A DNA stretch of 64,000 nucleotides from Actinostola sp. cb2023 (GCA_033675265.1 JAUJYZ010000192.1:1-64000); one strand, 5' to 3'. Positions 1 to 11,450 are shown, numbered from the stretch's first letter. Numbers and translations: made by a program. Notes: generated from the sequence alone by a model not told the origin.

Positions 1-540
1 ACCGGCATTGCAGGTCGTATTCAAATCCTCTACTTGGGATGCAGTACGGGCGATGACGGACTTCTGGGGGTGACGGTGAGCTCGGAGGCGAATTCTGCTC
101 AGCTCTGTTTAAAATGTTATCAATGGAGTGGGGTAATGCAGGTTTTACAGCGTGGACTCGTGGTATGGGGCTGGCCATTGGTCCTTTAGTAGCGGGCATA
201 ATCGGCGATAATGAAGGATAAGGAGATATACCAAATGACTTGAGTTCTATGTTAAGGATGCACCGTGTAGCAAGGGTGTCGTTCCATATTGCCTCTACCG
301 TGCGCCAGCTCGTAGCTTGATGACTGAATCGTTTTGGAAGGCTCACAAGCGAGTCCGCATTAATAAACTTAAGTTTACATTTGGAGGTGATGTGTCTGAC
401 ATCAAGTCGACCAACCGTAAACCAGTGATTGACTGCCTGTCATGACAAGCATTAATTGATATAGTAGCTATGGAACGAGCCATAGCGAATAATGGACTCG
501 GTGTGCGGACACGCGCTCTGTTCATTGGCTGAGCACTGAC
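1..540 (+). pseudogene. Possible decayed coding fragment at the left edge
   Basis: One frame is open from base 1 to 188. A second is open from 239 to 532 apart from one internal TGA near 442, and its composition looks protein-like (many charged residues, few runs). A third short frame at about 110-225 reads a glycine-rich stretch resembling a transporter transmembrane segment. No family was recognised with confidence, no good splice sites frame the pieces, and no start is convincing. This could be the remnant of a gene or transposon continuing left of the window. Confidence 0.25.
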
Positions 541-1825
541 AGGTGTTTTTGATAGGAAGCCAGTTTAGTGTTATTTGCCTGATTAACTTCTTACAAAAAT
601 TGATACATCTTAAAAGAACATCGCTTTATTCAGTTGCGAATTTCTAAGAAAATTACGACAAAAGTTTCCGAATCACAATAATGTAGTTTTAACTGAATCT
701 TCAGTCATGAGCTCAAGACGATAAGTCATTCGCTGCGTAGCAATAATTGTTTATTATATAAAATGTACATCGTATTGGTTTAATGCCAAAGGATAATAAA
801 AACAATTAGCTGTTCGTTATAAATTACTCCGAATGGGTGTGATTATTACTAATAGACCAATTAAATGCGGTATAACAGTAATCTGTGAACTCACAGTTAA
901 TCCCTCAAAGCCTTTTCAATCTCCCCAAGCTTATTAAGTTGATACGAAGTTAGAGGAAGATATTGGCAACGACTTAAGGCTGGTTTATGGCAGCTATAGA
1001 GCGAGTCCCACCTGCTCATCAAGAGAACAGGAAACACTGGATAGGATAATGGTATTGGCGACTCGTGTAACTGAAATGTCAAGTGCTTTGCTCTAAAATG
1101 TACAAAGCGTAACAAATTGGCGCGCGTACCGTTGAACATGGGAATACGTACATACATCATAGTTGTACATTTTATAAACGAACAACGATTATACATTAAT
1201 GTATTAAACAATAGCATGGTATTCTGTTGGACAATGTTTATTAGATATACTTAGTCAACCCTGCGGTGAGGAAAAATGTGAGAGGTTGAACACATTCACG
1301 CCTTGAAATATCACTTACAAGCACAACAAGCGCTAATTAATTAAATTACAAAACCAATTAAGGCCTGCTTATATTGAAAGCCAAGGGGTTTGTTGAAGAG
1401 TGAAATCTTAATTCTCAAACATCACTATAGATCTGAATAATCGCCTTGTATTGCTAGTGCGAGTATCTTTGAACACTGATAAGCGAAGTAGTGATACATT
1501 CAAGTTTTGTTTGTTTGTCATGAAGTAAAAGAAAACCTTTGGCACTTCATTCGTACGTTGCTATCAATTAACACATCTTTCCTTTTATCGGTTTTAAATA
1601 ACCATTTGAAATTGCTAAAACCGTTTTGGCAGTATATATACTATTGGGGAGAAGTTAGTAGAAAACCGCTGGGCGCTAGGCTCGTCAGCATAAGCTGTTA
1701 TCAAAGAGCGCCCTGGAGACTGAACTAAATAAAACATTAAGCTTAACATAACCAAGGAAACTTAATAAAGAACTATAAAATATCAATGTGAAAATATATA
1801 TATAAACAGTAAACTTGAGTATACA
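541..1825. other. AT-rich intergenic DNA, weak inverted repeat
   Basis: No gene is recognised here. Bases around 735-775 and 1155-1195 are imperfect reverse complements sharing a TATAAAATGTACA core, so this may be an old foldback element. The ORFs of 73-106 codons show no family motif. Confidence 0.3.
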
Positions 1826-2292
1826 GTAAGGTAGGCTAACGATGGGCTTCCAGTAGAAGAAGGATTCGAAGGAATTCATGATCAGTCTGCTCTCCATAAT
1901 TATAACTGAAAAGTATATCATTAGTAGAAAAACGACGAGACAAGCAACTTCTTGACTGTTCCAAATGTATTTCAACATTTCGGCTACTAGCTAATTTGCA
2001 TATCGTTGTCGGGTCGAAAATCATAAATCATAGAAGCTGAGACCGCAAGGATGGATGGGAAATCAGTTCATGACCCGCTTAACATGCAGATATATTCAAT
2101 GTTCTCGTAGTTTTGAAGTTCTGGATAAATATATGAGCTATTTAACTAAGATCCTAAGATCCTACAAGTCTGGATAAAAAGGTCGATGATTTGACGATGT
2201 TATTTGAGAGTTTTAATTTCCCAGCATTCCTTTTGGTCATAGCTTTCATGATTTTCGACCCGACAACGATTATGCAATTAGCTGTATATATT

Positions 2293-2492
2293 TACACCTG
2301 TTTTCAAAAACGTTGCCCATTTACAAAATACAAAATAGTAAAATAGTAAAATAGTAAAAAGGAATTAATTAGAGAAACAATAAGCCAGAGTGCAGCTTGA
2401 GTGCATTTCTTTTGTTTCTCTAATGAATTCCTTTTTTGCTATTTTACTATTTTGTATTTTGTAAATGGGCAACGTTTTTGAAAACAGGTGTA
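2293..2492. mobile_element. Hairpin MITE, ~200 bp
   Basis: The ends are near-perfect inverted repeats of about 75 bp, beginning TACACCTGTTTTCAAAAACG and ending in its complement. The interior carries a short AAATAGTA tandem. No coding capacity is seen. Confidence 0.75.
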
Positions 2493-2551
2493 ACAAAGAT
2501 TATATATAGTAGAGAAAGAGACGAAACCACCTCTGACTGTTCCAAATAATT

Positions 2552-2614
2552 AAATATGTACAAGATAAAAATGATTTAAAAAATATTTTTATAATTTTTA
2601 TCTTGTACATATTT
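2552..2614. repeat. Short perfect hairpin
   Basis: AAATATGTACAAGATAAAAA and its reverse complement lie about 22 bp apart. It looks like a very small MITE or the core of one. Confidence 0.6.
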
Positions 2615-2658
2615 ATCTTTTTCTGAAGAAGGCTGACGGAATTGCCGAAACGTTAATT

Positions 2659-3219
2659 AAAGTGCTACTTGGACGAAAATCGATCGAAATTTAATTTAGC
2701 TGAAACTTCATTGAATAATTCTTCAAGGGTCTAATAATAACTAGTTAAAATCTTTTTTCGATATTCCAGAGGGAAGTACTATATTTTTATGAATCTTTTA
2801 GAGGTGTCAGTGACGTCATCTACTCAACCCAACATCAGCCCATACATTTCTTGTATTTTGTGAGTCAAATATCTCAATGTTTTGTTCAGATAACAGCTCT
2901 GCATTGAAGACAACTGGTCAGACAATCAATCCTAAGCACAAATAATGTAAGAAAACTCCTTCACCCAAACTTTTAGCTTCATAGAAATAAAATAATTCAA
3001 GAAACTAAACACAAAGAAATGTATGGAGCGAAGCTGTGTTGATTGTTACGGTTGAGTAGATGACCTCACTGACACTTCTAAAGATTCATAAAAATGTAAT
3101 ACTTCCCATAGGAATTTTGAGAAAACACATTAACCAGTAATTGTATGGCTCTTTGAGATTATTTCAGTGAAGTTTCAGCTAAATTAAACTTCGATCGATT
3201 TTCGTCCAAGTAGCACTTT
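2659..3219. mobile_element. Foldback element, ~560 bp, TTAA-type family member
   Basis: The ends read AAAGTGCTACTTGGACGAAA and its complement, with arms of about 200 bp that include a GTCAGTGACGTCA segment. The interior matches the better preserved element at 56493-56996 (shared words AGCTGAAACTTCA and AGGTGTCAGTGACGTCA). The left flank is TTAA and the right flank is a degenerate TTTA. Confidence 0.7.
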
Positions 3220-3390
3220 ATACATTATTTGGAACAGCCAGAGCTAGGTGCCTGCGTCTCTTTCTCGACTATATATTTAATATATTTATATGGAGAGCAG
3301 ACTGTGAATTCCTTTTAGAATCCTTCTATAGCTACTGGAAGCTCGTCGTTGGCCTACCTTATCCTATATTCAATTTTTTTAAATATATAT

Positions 3391-3650
3391 ATATGTGTAC
3401 CTCCCAAGAACTCGCGATTTGATTGGTTGCTGAGCGTGCATTATTACGCTTTATGGTATAGTTTACATAGTACGTGCGCTCTGATTGGCAGATTCCCTAA
3501 CTAAATTAACTTTCAAAAACACAACATAATCCTCAAATTTCTTGTCATTTTTAGTAGAAGACAAAATTCCGTGGTTTAATTTACTGGTGAAATAGATCAC
3601 GCGAGATGTTGGGAGAACACGAGAAAAGTTTGAAAATCACGAGCTTATAA
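3391..3650. repeat. Left arm of a ~3.8-kb inverted repeat
   Basis: This arm is the reverse complement of about 6718-7190; shared words include GAACACGAGAAAAGTTTGAA and GAAAATCACGAGC. A third, solo copy of the arm lies at about 17225-17482. The word CCAATCAGAGCGCGC near the end of the right arm recurs in related form in all three. Confidence 0.65.
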
Positions 3651-3785
3651 TTTATGCATATGAAGACTATCATTTATGTTTTTTTACAATTATTTTTTTA
3701 CGAAAAAAGAAGAAATATGTAAACAATTCCAAAAAAGAAAACAAACAATCCAGAACAAAAAGAAAAACGAAAAAAAAACGGAAAA

Positions 3786-3890
3786 AAAACGTGTCACGGC
3801 TGGGACTCGAACCCTTGAACTTGCTGAGTCACCGTATGTTACGTATAAGATGAAGATTTCGGCCCCATCCGCGCTATCCGGGCATTAATT
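3786..3890 (-). repeat. tRNA-derived SINE head
   Basis: On the minus strand an A-box-like TAGCGCGGATGG is followed by a perfect B box, GGTTCGAGTCC, the internal RNA polymerase III promoter layout. Similar sequence recurs at 49195-49330. It is not a functional tRNA because the cloverleaf does not close. Confidence 0.55.
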
Positions 3891-4029
3891 ACACCAATCA
3901 GCTTAGTAGTCAAAGAGGGAGGGAACAGTCGGATCCTAGGCTATCGTGCACGCTTGTTCATTTGGAGGACAAAATAACCTAGTGTATCTTGTGAATGGAC
4001 TGTCTATATTGTTGTGCAAATTACTATGG

Positions 4030-4115
4030 TCTTGTGGCTCGCACTGAAACACAGCGCTTTAGAAGCACACGGGCCCGGGATCGATTCCTCGCGGTAACGA
4101 CTTTTTTTCTTTTTT
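4030..4115 (+). repeat. tRNA-derived SINE head, opposite orientation
   Basis: An A-box-like TGGCTCGCACTG is followed by a B-box-like GGATCGATTCC. It faces away from the tRNA-like head at 3786-3890. The whole 3.69-4.13 kb block recurs inverted at 48.96-49.33 kb. Confidence 0.45.
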
Positions 4116-4235
4116 TTTACTGTTTGTTTTTGTAAGAACATTTTATACTCACGAAAATGATAATTTTAATAATGTAAAATAATTAAAAATAATCGAAAAA
4201 TGTTAAGTTATTTTTATGTAGTATTTACAATATGA

Positions 4236-4308
4236 GTGGCAATGTTGTATCTTATTTACAATCTGGAGCCGAAGGCGAGAGATTGTAAATAAGATACAAC
4301 ATTGCCAC
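4236..4308. repeat. Perfect 28-bp-arm hairpin
   Basis: GTGGCAATGTTGTATCTTAT begins the left arm. The right arm is its exact complement across a ~17-bp loop, GGAGCCGAAGGCGAGAG. Confidence 0.75.
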
Positions 4309-4404
4309 GAATGTTGTAAATTACTTATAATATTCATTAATAATTCATTAGGCAGCTGTCCAATCTGTGCTCAGCATTCTGATCACGTGGCTACCTTGTA
4401 ACTC

Positions 4405-4540
4405 CCATACAAGTATGATACAGAATAGTAATACAGCTTATTAGTATTCTGTATCAGATACAGAATACTAATAGACCTTATTAGTATTCTGTATCAGATA
4501 CAGAATACTAATAAGCTCTATATAAGTATTCTGGATCATC
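4405..4540. repeat. Tandem palindromes (cruciform-prone)
   Basis: The palindrome AGTATTCTGTATCAGATACA plus its completion GAATACT occurs twice in tandem, flanked by half copies and separated by TAATAGACCTTAT-type spacers. No gene is present. Confidence 0.7.
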
Positions 4541-4925
4541 AATGCATTATATGAGAGGAACAATACATTATCCTAAAAGCTAATTAAGAAAAATACTCGT
4601 TAGATTTTGTTCCGCAGTTTCTTTAATGTAACTCCCTTCCTCGATCTATTGGAGCTTAGCACCTTCACAGTTTTAACTTACTTACTAATGATACAATCAT
4701 TGGATTTCTAGCTCTGTGCGAGCTTTCATGTGCGGCAATACTTTCACAATCTCAAATAAATTATAACAAACGTTAACTTTGAAAGACACGAGATTACTTC
4801 AAATTAAAGATGATAGCACAGTTCTGGCTAAATATTGCGTTACTTGCTACATTATTATTTTCAAGAACCTCAAGTTAGGAGATAGTAAAGTAATGTTAGT
4901 CGAAGAACTTCATTCCTATTTTATA
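4541..4925. other. Unannotated AT-rich interval
   Basis: Nothing recognisable was seen beyond low-complexity AT sequence. Confidence 0.4.
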
Positions 4926-5045
4926 TTTTCCTAAAAATATATTTATTTTCTATATTTTTTCTTTTTTCTTATTTACTTGTAAAGAGCATTGAGATTTATA
5001 TGTAATGCGCTTTTTCAAGAATTAAATTATTATTATTATATTATA
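4925..5045 (+). repeat. 3' end of a retroelement with (ATT)n tail
   Basis: The word GAGATTTATATGTAATGCGC followed by TTTTTCAAGAATTAAA and an ATT run recurs in opposite orientation at 18105-18200. A shared 3' end plus a simple-sequence tail is typical of non-LTR retroelements or SINEs. Confidence 0.5.
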
Positions 5046-5993
5046 CGGAATTTATGTGTCAAAAGACAAGTCAATAGACTCTTTCCTTGCTACCTTGTTT
5101 TTACGAGACATCTGCCAGGGCTTCAAAAATCTTTACACTCCACTTTGTGCTAGTTTGGGCACATTCCCTCAACAACTGACACTCTTGTGATGCACTTTTG
5201 GCAGTTTACGAAAATTGCCAGTCATCGTCTCAAGTGCCCGTCTTAGCTTTACGAACTTCCTGTGAGACTGTTCTTGATTTGATTGAAAAGAATCAAATCT
5301 CCGTTCGCATTTCATTCACAATTAAAGCCCCCTTTGAAAACCAAACAAAAGTGTAAATGTATTCTAAATGAAAAAGCATTCATATACATATTTGCCGTAT
5401 TTGTTCTTTGTATGTCTCAATGAGCAATCAACTCTATTCAAAAGTATGAAAAGGAATAAAACATTTATTAAACAATCGACTCTTAACTAAGCTATAATAC
5501 GAAACTGCTTTCATTGTTCAGTGCATGCGGTCACTGAAGCAATCGGAATGAGAATTGAATGCTAAAAGAACAGTTATTATATTCTTTTCATCTCAATCAG
5601 ATATCGACTACTGACATGAATTCTGGTTGAAACGCCTACCTGGTTCATATCATAATAATATATATACACCTATTCTAAAAATCGCATTCCGGGCCGAAAG
5701 CAACAAGCAAGAAGCTGACGATCGCAAAGGGACTTGGATTGGGACTTTCTCCTTATTCATTTATTCATCCGTAGACATTTTGACAACATGCATTTTCAAA
5801 TGGCCGAATAGTTCAAAATGATTGCTGTTCAATGCTCGTAGAGATAACTTCTCAAGTACCACGGATAAATAAATTAATTAGGAGATTCCCAAAGTCCTTT
5901 GCGGTCGTCAGCTTCTTTCTTTCGTTTTGGAAGTCTGTGTTCTCAAAACGGTCTTGTTGACTAAGACCCATTTTGTAATAAGAGTTGTCATAT
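5046..5993. other. Intergenic interval with one small inverted repeat
   Basis: Bases 5709-5730 (GAAGCTGACGATCGCAAAGG) pair with 5893-5916. The word TCTTGTTGACTAAGACCC near 5950 resembles the hairpin at 49711-49737. No gene is recognised. Confidence 0.35.
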
Positions 5994-5994
5994 A

Positions 5995-6135
5995 GAGTGC
6001 AAACCATATGTCCGTGAAATAGTACTATTACTAAATAGTACTAAATAGTGTTATCTCTATTGTTTTCTATTGTTTCATCAGTGCTATTTAGTACTAATTA
6101 GTTAGTACTGTTTCACGGACATATGGTTTGCACTC
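5995..6135. mobile_element. MITE with TA target duplication
   Basis: The ends GAGTGCAAACCATATGTCCG and its complement are flanked by TA on both sides. The core word CTATTGTTTTCTATTGTTTC is shared with the nested pair at 45958-46262. No coding capacity is seen. Confidence 0.75.
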
Positions 6136-6144
6136 TACACTGTA

Positions 6145-6547
6145 TACCGTAAATCTTCTATTATAAGATTAAATTTCGGAGGTTTTAGGGGGGCGCTTAT
6201 TAGAAGAGGGGCGCTTAATAGAGGGGCGCTTATTTAATTTCCTAAACCAAACACTCAGATTCTCTTACCGTATTTCGTAAACTTTATTATCAACTTTACT
6301 TAGTACGGAGAAACGAAGCCAATATGATTTCAGAAACGATATTTCAGATCTCATTGTCAACTTCCTCGCTTATTAGAGGGGGCGCTTATTGGAGGGGGTC
6401 GCTTATTATAGGGGGTGCTTATTATAGGGGGTGCTTATTAGAGGGGGCGCTTATTAGAGAGGGGCGCTTAGTCAAAACGGCTCCAAAGGGGGGCGCTTAA
6501 TAGAGGGGGGCGCTTAATAGAGGGGGGCGCTTAAGAGATTTATGGTA
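6145..6547. mobile_element. G-rich repeat element (GGGGGCGCTTATTAGAG family)
   Basis: The terminal repeats are TACCGTAAATC and GATTTATGGTA. The interior has about eleven spaced copies of the octamer GCGCTTAT/GTGCTTAT with G runs. The same ends and motif occur in the larger element at 17931-19023. Confidence 0.6.
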
Positions 6548-6717
6548 TATAGAACATTTATTGTATATAGAAAAAGAATCAAAATACCGTACCGTATATA
6601 GAAAGACATATACCCAAATCTTTCGAATTCAGCTTTCGGGAATATTATTAATCTTTTAATTATATCGCCAAATTAAATGGAATAAAAAAAGGTTTATATA
6701 TATATATATATAAGACA

Positions 6718-7190
6718 AATTTCCGGCTCGTGATTTTCAAACTTTTCTCGTGTTCTCCCAACATCCCGCGTGATTAATTTCGCCAGCAAACTACGGGAAT
6801 TTGTCTTCTATTGCCAAATTAAGATAAAAATGGCAAGAAAGTTGAGGATTCCGTTGTGTTTTTAATTTCAACTTTTGTTGAAGTGCGCGCACTACTGATA
6901 ATCACGCCATATCGATTGCGCGCTTGGGTTCGTTTTCTTCAAATATTTGGTCTTTTTCAGTGAAAAACTCCACAACAGTTGGCTTAAATTTGGCTCGAAA
7001 ATCCTATTTGGCATGCAGTTTTGCATTGTCAGTACTCATTATATAATGACGTCATAAAATGTCCCAAACTTTTGTGAAAGCATGCCTGCAAAAACAGTGT
7101 TTATCGGGATAATAGATCATGGATTTTGACAGGGAATAAGCCAATCAGAGCGCGCGTACTATGTAAGCTATCAAATCAGATGTCTTAACT
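6718..7190. repeat. Right arm of the ~3.8-kb inverted repeat
   Basis: This is the partner of 3391-3650, with a longer preserved arm, preceded by a (TA)n run at about 6690-6711. No transposase frame was found between the arms. Confidence 0.6.
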
Positions 7191-7948
7191 GTCAGAGACG
7201 AAACGCGATTACTTTTTTCGACCGTCCGGCACGGAGTCGATCGATCTACATTAAAGTACGTCACAGAGATGAGGGCGTGGTCAATAAAGTATCACACAGA
7301 AGTACTGATAGAGCTGATCAAATACATGCATGCTATCTACAGCCGTGTGAGAATAAACACAAGCACAAGAATAATAATAAATCAAAACCTTGCACTTCCT
7401 TGCATCGGGTCTACGTTTCTCGGACACTTTTCGGGGGCCGAATTGGTGGAAAAAGAACATGCAAAACTAAAGTAAATTGATAAATTATTTTCAGTTACAA
7501 AAATGTTGGTGCGTTACGGGGAACACTTTGGATCCGTTTGGTCTTTCGACAAATACACGACAGGTGCCCTTTCACAGGCACCTGCCTGAACTCTCACTGT
7601 CAAGAGGCCTATAGGCCCGGTCCAGAATAACAACACCCCAATTTGATAAACCCCAGGCTTTAATATCAATCAATCAATAGTACATATCTAGTAATATTTC
7701 AACGATTATCTAATAATAATATCAATATTTTATTCATGTAACGAATACTTTGTCACTGATGACGCACAGCGCCAGTGAATGGACTTCAAGGTCCTGTTGC
7801 ATTATGGGAATTTGTTGGTAATGTTATACGAACCTTTGATATAGGGGTGAGATTGGTTATATTGTTTGGTATTAAAGTACGGCTACAAGTACGAGCACTG
7901 CTGTAAGTTAGTTAAATAACTTAGAGAAAAGCGGAGGAATGGCTTTTA
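7191..7948. other. Intergenic interval without a recognised gene
   Basis: Two overlapping 67-68-codon frames at 7269-7480 show no motif and no flanking splice signals. Nothing else was seen. Confidence 0.35.
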
Positions 7949-7952
7949 TTAA

Positions 7953-8808
7953 GGGTGGACTAACCTATTTCGTTACTATGCAACGGACTAGATTCTCGTT
8001 TGCTATGGGTTTTACATGTCTTCAATTCTTTAGCTTTGTTGACGATTTTTTTCTGAAATTTTGATATTTTATAGCCATGTTAAACATCCTACTTCTCTCT
8101 AGGGGTTTTACATTTCGTTTTAGCAGAAACGAGCAAGCATACAATTTATGAATTGAATCATAAAATTCGCGTATCTCCTGCTTGGGTACAACAGGAAAAT
8201 CAAAACGTATTTGCTGCATGATATTTTTTATGCCAAATGACAGAATAGAGAACTGTCTAAACATTTTCGTAGGATTCTTTTCCGAAATCCATCAATTCAA
8301 TGCTGAAAAAGAACGGTAAATTTAACAAGACTTCACTGCGCATGCGCAGATTCTCGTTTTCAAAAACCTTCAAAATTTCCGAGCACGTTCACTGAGGGTT
8401 ATTTTTTTCTAACCTAGAATATCAACAACGACCTAGTCAACATTGCTGAGCATGCTTTTTAAAAACTGAAGACAATATGACAAGTTATGGAATTTAATCC
8501 TTAAAAACAGCTCGAAAAACGTCCATAAAAAAAACATTTTTCATTTAAATGCCAAACCATGCTCAGTTGTCTGCTCCTTGTGTTGTAGAACAAGTGTATA
8601 ATCATAGATTTACAGTATCTTATAAATCCTTGGAAAAAAAGAGCGTTTTCTGTTTTGATGACGTCAGTTGATGACGTCATGCTATGACAAAGCTTTCTCT
8701 CTTACAATCACTTCCTATAAGTCCCTTCTCTTCTCTTTGAATTTTACGATTTTTTTGAGGTTTCAAATTTTCCTTAGCAACAGTCGAAATAAATAGGTTA
8801 GTCCACCC
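7953..8808. mobile_element. TTAA-flanked non-autonomous DNA transposon, copy A
   Basis: The terminal repeats are GGGTGGACTAACCTATTTCG and the complement (the right arm has one small gap), flanked by TTAA on both sides. Length is 856 bp, and copy B at 36314-37172 is nearly identical. TTAA duplication is known from piggyBac and Kolobok superfamilies; the GGG-type end fits Kolobok better (inference). There is no transposase. The right third carries TGACGTCA palindromes, the CREB/ATF site. Confidence 0.85.
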
Positions 8809-9064
8809 TTAAATGTGATTGGGGAACTGATACGCTAATTGAATGGATGAATAAGTGAATGCAATTTTCTCATGGTGAATGGCAAATAAACGAATGAATA
8901 ACAATAACAATCAATGCTATGGGCCCTATTGCATCAACCTATATAGTAAGATGCACTAATTGTGGGAATCACGGGATAATTATTATTATAATAATGGATA
9001 TGATAAAAATACATGGTTTACTTGTTTGTTAAACCCTGACAAATACAATCGAACCTCCCCACAA
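8809..9064. other. Spacer between transposon and minisatellite
   Basis: AT-rich sequence with no feature seen. Confidence 0.3.
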
Positions 9065-10830
9065 CAAACTTTTATGAGAGGTGGCCGTTGTGGAGAGTTT
9101 TCAATAACAATAAATGTATGGGCTAGCTGGTGGCCGGGACAAAAATACCTGGTCATTACAGAGAGGTGGCCGTTGTGGAGAGTTTTCAATAACAATAAAT
9201 GTTATGGGCTACCTGGTCATTACAGAGAGGTGGCCGTTGTGGGACAAAAATAACAATAAATGTATGGGCTTGCTCAAGGTGGCAGGGACAAAAATACCTG
9301 GTCGTTACAGAGAGGTGGCCTTTGTGGAGAGTTTTCAATAACAATAAATGTTATGGGCTAGCTGGTGGCAGGGACAAAAATACCTGGTCGTTACAGAGAG
9401 GTGGCCTTTGTGGAGAGTTTTCAATAACAATAAATGTATGGGCTAGCTGGTGGCCAGGACAAACATACCTGTTCATTACAGAGAGGTGGCCGTTGTGGAG
9501 AGTTTTCAATAACAATAAAATATGGGCTTGCTTAGTGGCCGGGACAAAATACCTGGTCATTACAGAGAGGTGAATAAATGTATGGGCTAGCTGGTGGCCA
9601 GGACAAAAATACCTGGTCATTACAGAGAGGTGGCCGTTGTGGAGAGTTTTCAATAACAATAAATGTATGGGCTTGCTTAGTGGCCGGGACAAAATACCTG
9701 GTCATTACAGAGGTGAATAAATGTATGGGCTAGCTGGTGGCCAGGACAAAAATATCTGGTCATTACAGAGAGGTGGCCATTGTGGAGAGTTTTCAATAAC
9801 AATAAATGTATGGGCTTGCTTGGTGGCCGGGACAAAAATACCTGGTCGTTACAGAGAGGTGGCCTTTGTGGAGAGTTTTCAATAACAATAAATGTATGGG
9901 CTAGCTGGTGGCCAGCACAAAAATACCTGTTCATTACAGAGAGGTGGCCTTTGTGGAGAGTTTTCAATAACAATAAATGTATGGGCTAGCTGGTGGCCAG
10001 GACAAAAATACCTGTTCATTACAGAGAGGTGGCCTTTGTGGAGAGTTTTCAATAACAATAAATGTATGGGCTTGCTTAGTGGCCGGGACAAAATACCTGG
10101 TCATTACAGAGGTGAATAGATGTATGGGCTAGCTGGTGGCCAGGACAAAAATACCTGGTCATTACAGAGAGGTGGCCTTTGTGGAGAGTTTTCAATAACA
10201 ATAAATGTATGGGCTTGCTTAGTGGCCGGGACAAAATACCTGGTCATTACAGAGAGGTGAATAAATGTATGGGCTAGCTGGTGGCCAGGACAAAAATATC
10301 TGGTCATTACAGAGAGGTGGCCATTGTGGAGAGTTTTCAATAACAATAAATGTATGGGCTTGCTTGGTGGCCGGGACAAAAATACCTGGTCGTTACAGAG
10401 AGGTGGCCTTTGTGGAGAGTTTTCAATAACAATAAATGTATGGGCTAGCTGGTGGCCAGCACAAAAATACCTGTTCATTACAGAGAGGTGGCCTTTGTGG
10501 AGAGTTTTCAATAACAATAAATGTATGGGCTAGCTGGTGGCCAGGACAAAAATACCTGTTCATTACAGAGAGGTGGCCTTTGTGGAGAGTTTTCAATAAC
10601 AATAAATGTATGGGCTTGCTTAGTGGCCGGGACAAAATACCTGGTCATTACAGAGGTGAATAGATGTATGGGCTAGCTGGTGGCCAGGACAAAAATACCT
10701 GGTCATTACAGAGAGGTGGCCTTTGTGGAGAGTTTTCAATAACAATAAATGTATGGGATTGCTTGTGTCCGCGGGGACAAAAATCCCTGATCGTTACAGA
10801 GAGTTGGCTGTTGTGGGGAGGTGGGGAGGT
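9065..10830. repeat. Minisatellite, ~86-bp unit, about 20 copies
   Basis: The unit contains GAGAGTTTTCAATAACAATA, then ATGTATGGGCTAGCTGGTGG, GGACAAAAATACCTG and TTACAGAGAGGTGGCC. Some units are shortened to a GGTGAATAAATG form. Around 9.69-10.12 kb and 10.23-10.66 kb two blocks repeat with a 544-bp period, making a higher-order repeat. The unit is open in several frames on both strands, giving spurious ORFs of 70-137 codons. A diverged single-copy relative lies at about 23010-23150. Confidence 0.9.
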
Positions 10831-11450
10831 GGGGAGGTGGCTGTTAGTATTGAACTTCATATTTAGTGACTGGTATTTGGGTATCATTGATATAACTAAC
10901 ACAAATATCAGTTTCAGATGCTATTATGACGACGTTGAGTATAGGAATCCCCAAAACACTCATAATGGTTACCACCCCCCAGAACAATTCTCCCGTTTAC
11001 TCCCAAATTCCCACTTTTGTTGTAAAGCTGGTACAAAAACAAGGAATCTGATTCACTTTAAGGGGACTCTTTTTCAACAGAACTGAACGCCCTTGGAGCG
11101 CTAACTACAGTACTTCAGTACCATTTTAGATCTGAACAGAACGCACTTGGAGCGCTAACTTTTTAACATAACAGTGGAATCTTGCTTGTATCCTTGTTTA
11201 TACAGTTGCTTCTGGCTTAAATAGAGTATTGTTTCTGACAGCATATATGTATATATATCTTGAGCTATACACATGTTATATATTCAATGTATTCATTAGG
11301 AACACCATTCGCGGTTGCCCCTGCAACAAACAGTCAAATCGGTTAAAAGTATTGAGATTACTTTGATAAAACGTCTCTGTAACGCATGCATGGGATCCCT
11401 GTGGTATCATGATCATTTTTAGGAGCGTATGTACATGTACATTACACTAC
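10831..11450. other. Intergenic, short direct repeat
   Basis: CTTGGAGCGCTAACT with flanking GAACGC occurs twice, around 11085-11107 and 11138-11160. The 140-codon frame overlapping the minisatellite end shows no motif. Confidence 0.35.

Larger units (their letters stand above)
1826..3367. repeat. Nested palindromic (foldback) repeat complex
   Basis: Bases 1826-1906 and 3286-3367 are imperfect reverse complements (shared words GCTTCCAGTAG and CAGTCTGCTCTCCAT). Inside, 1987-2026 pairs with 2246-2280 around CCCGACAACGAT, and 2510-2549 pairs with 3226-3275 around CTGTTCCAAATA. Three smaller hairpin elements sit inside these arms and are listed separately. The arrangement reads as foldback transposons inserted into one another. 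Confidence 0.7.

Noticed and set aside
219..232. AAGGAGATATACC, identical to a bacterial expression-vector ribosome site
   Set aside because: No vector backbone, promoter or tag sequence surrounds it and the following ATG opens only two codons; treated as coincidence.
8022..8264. 80-codon minus-strand ORF in TTAA element copy A
   Set aside because: The near-identical copy B breaks the frame with a small insertion, so there is no sign of coding selection.
9065..10902. Set of 69-140-codon ORFs on both strands rich in NNNK, WASWWP and TERWPLW words
   Set aside because: They are translations of the minisatellite unit in successive frames; no start context, no splice signals and equal openness on both strands.
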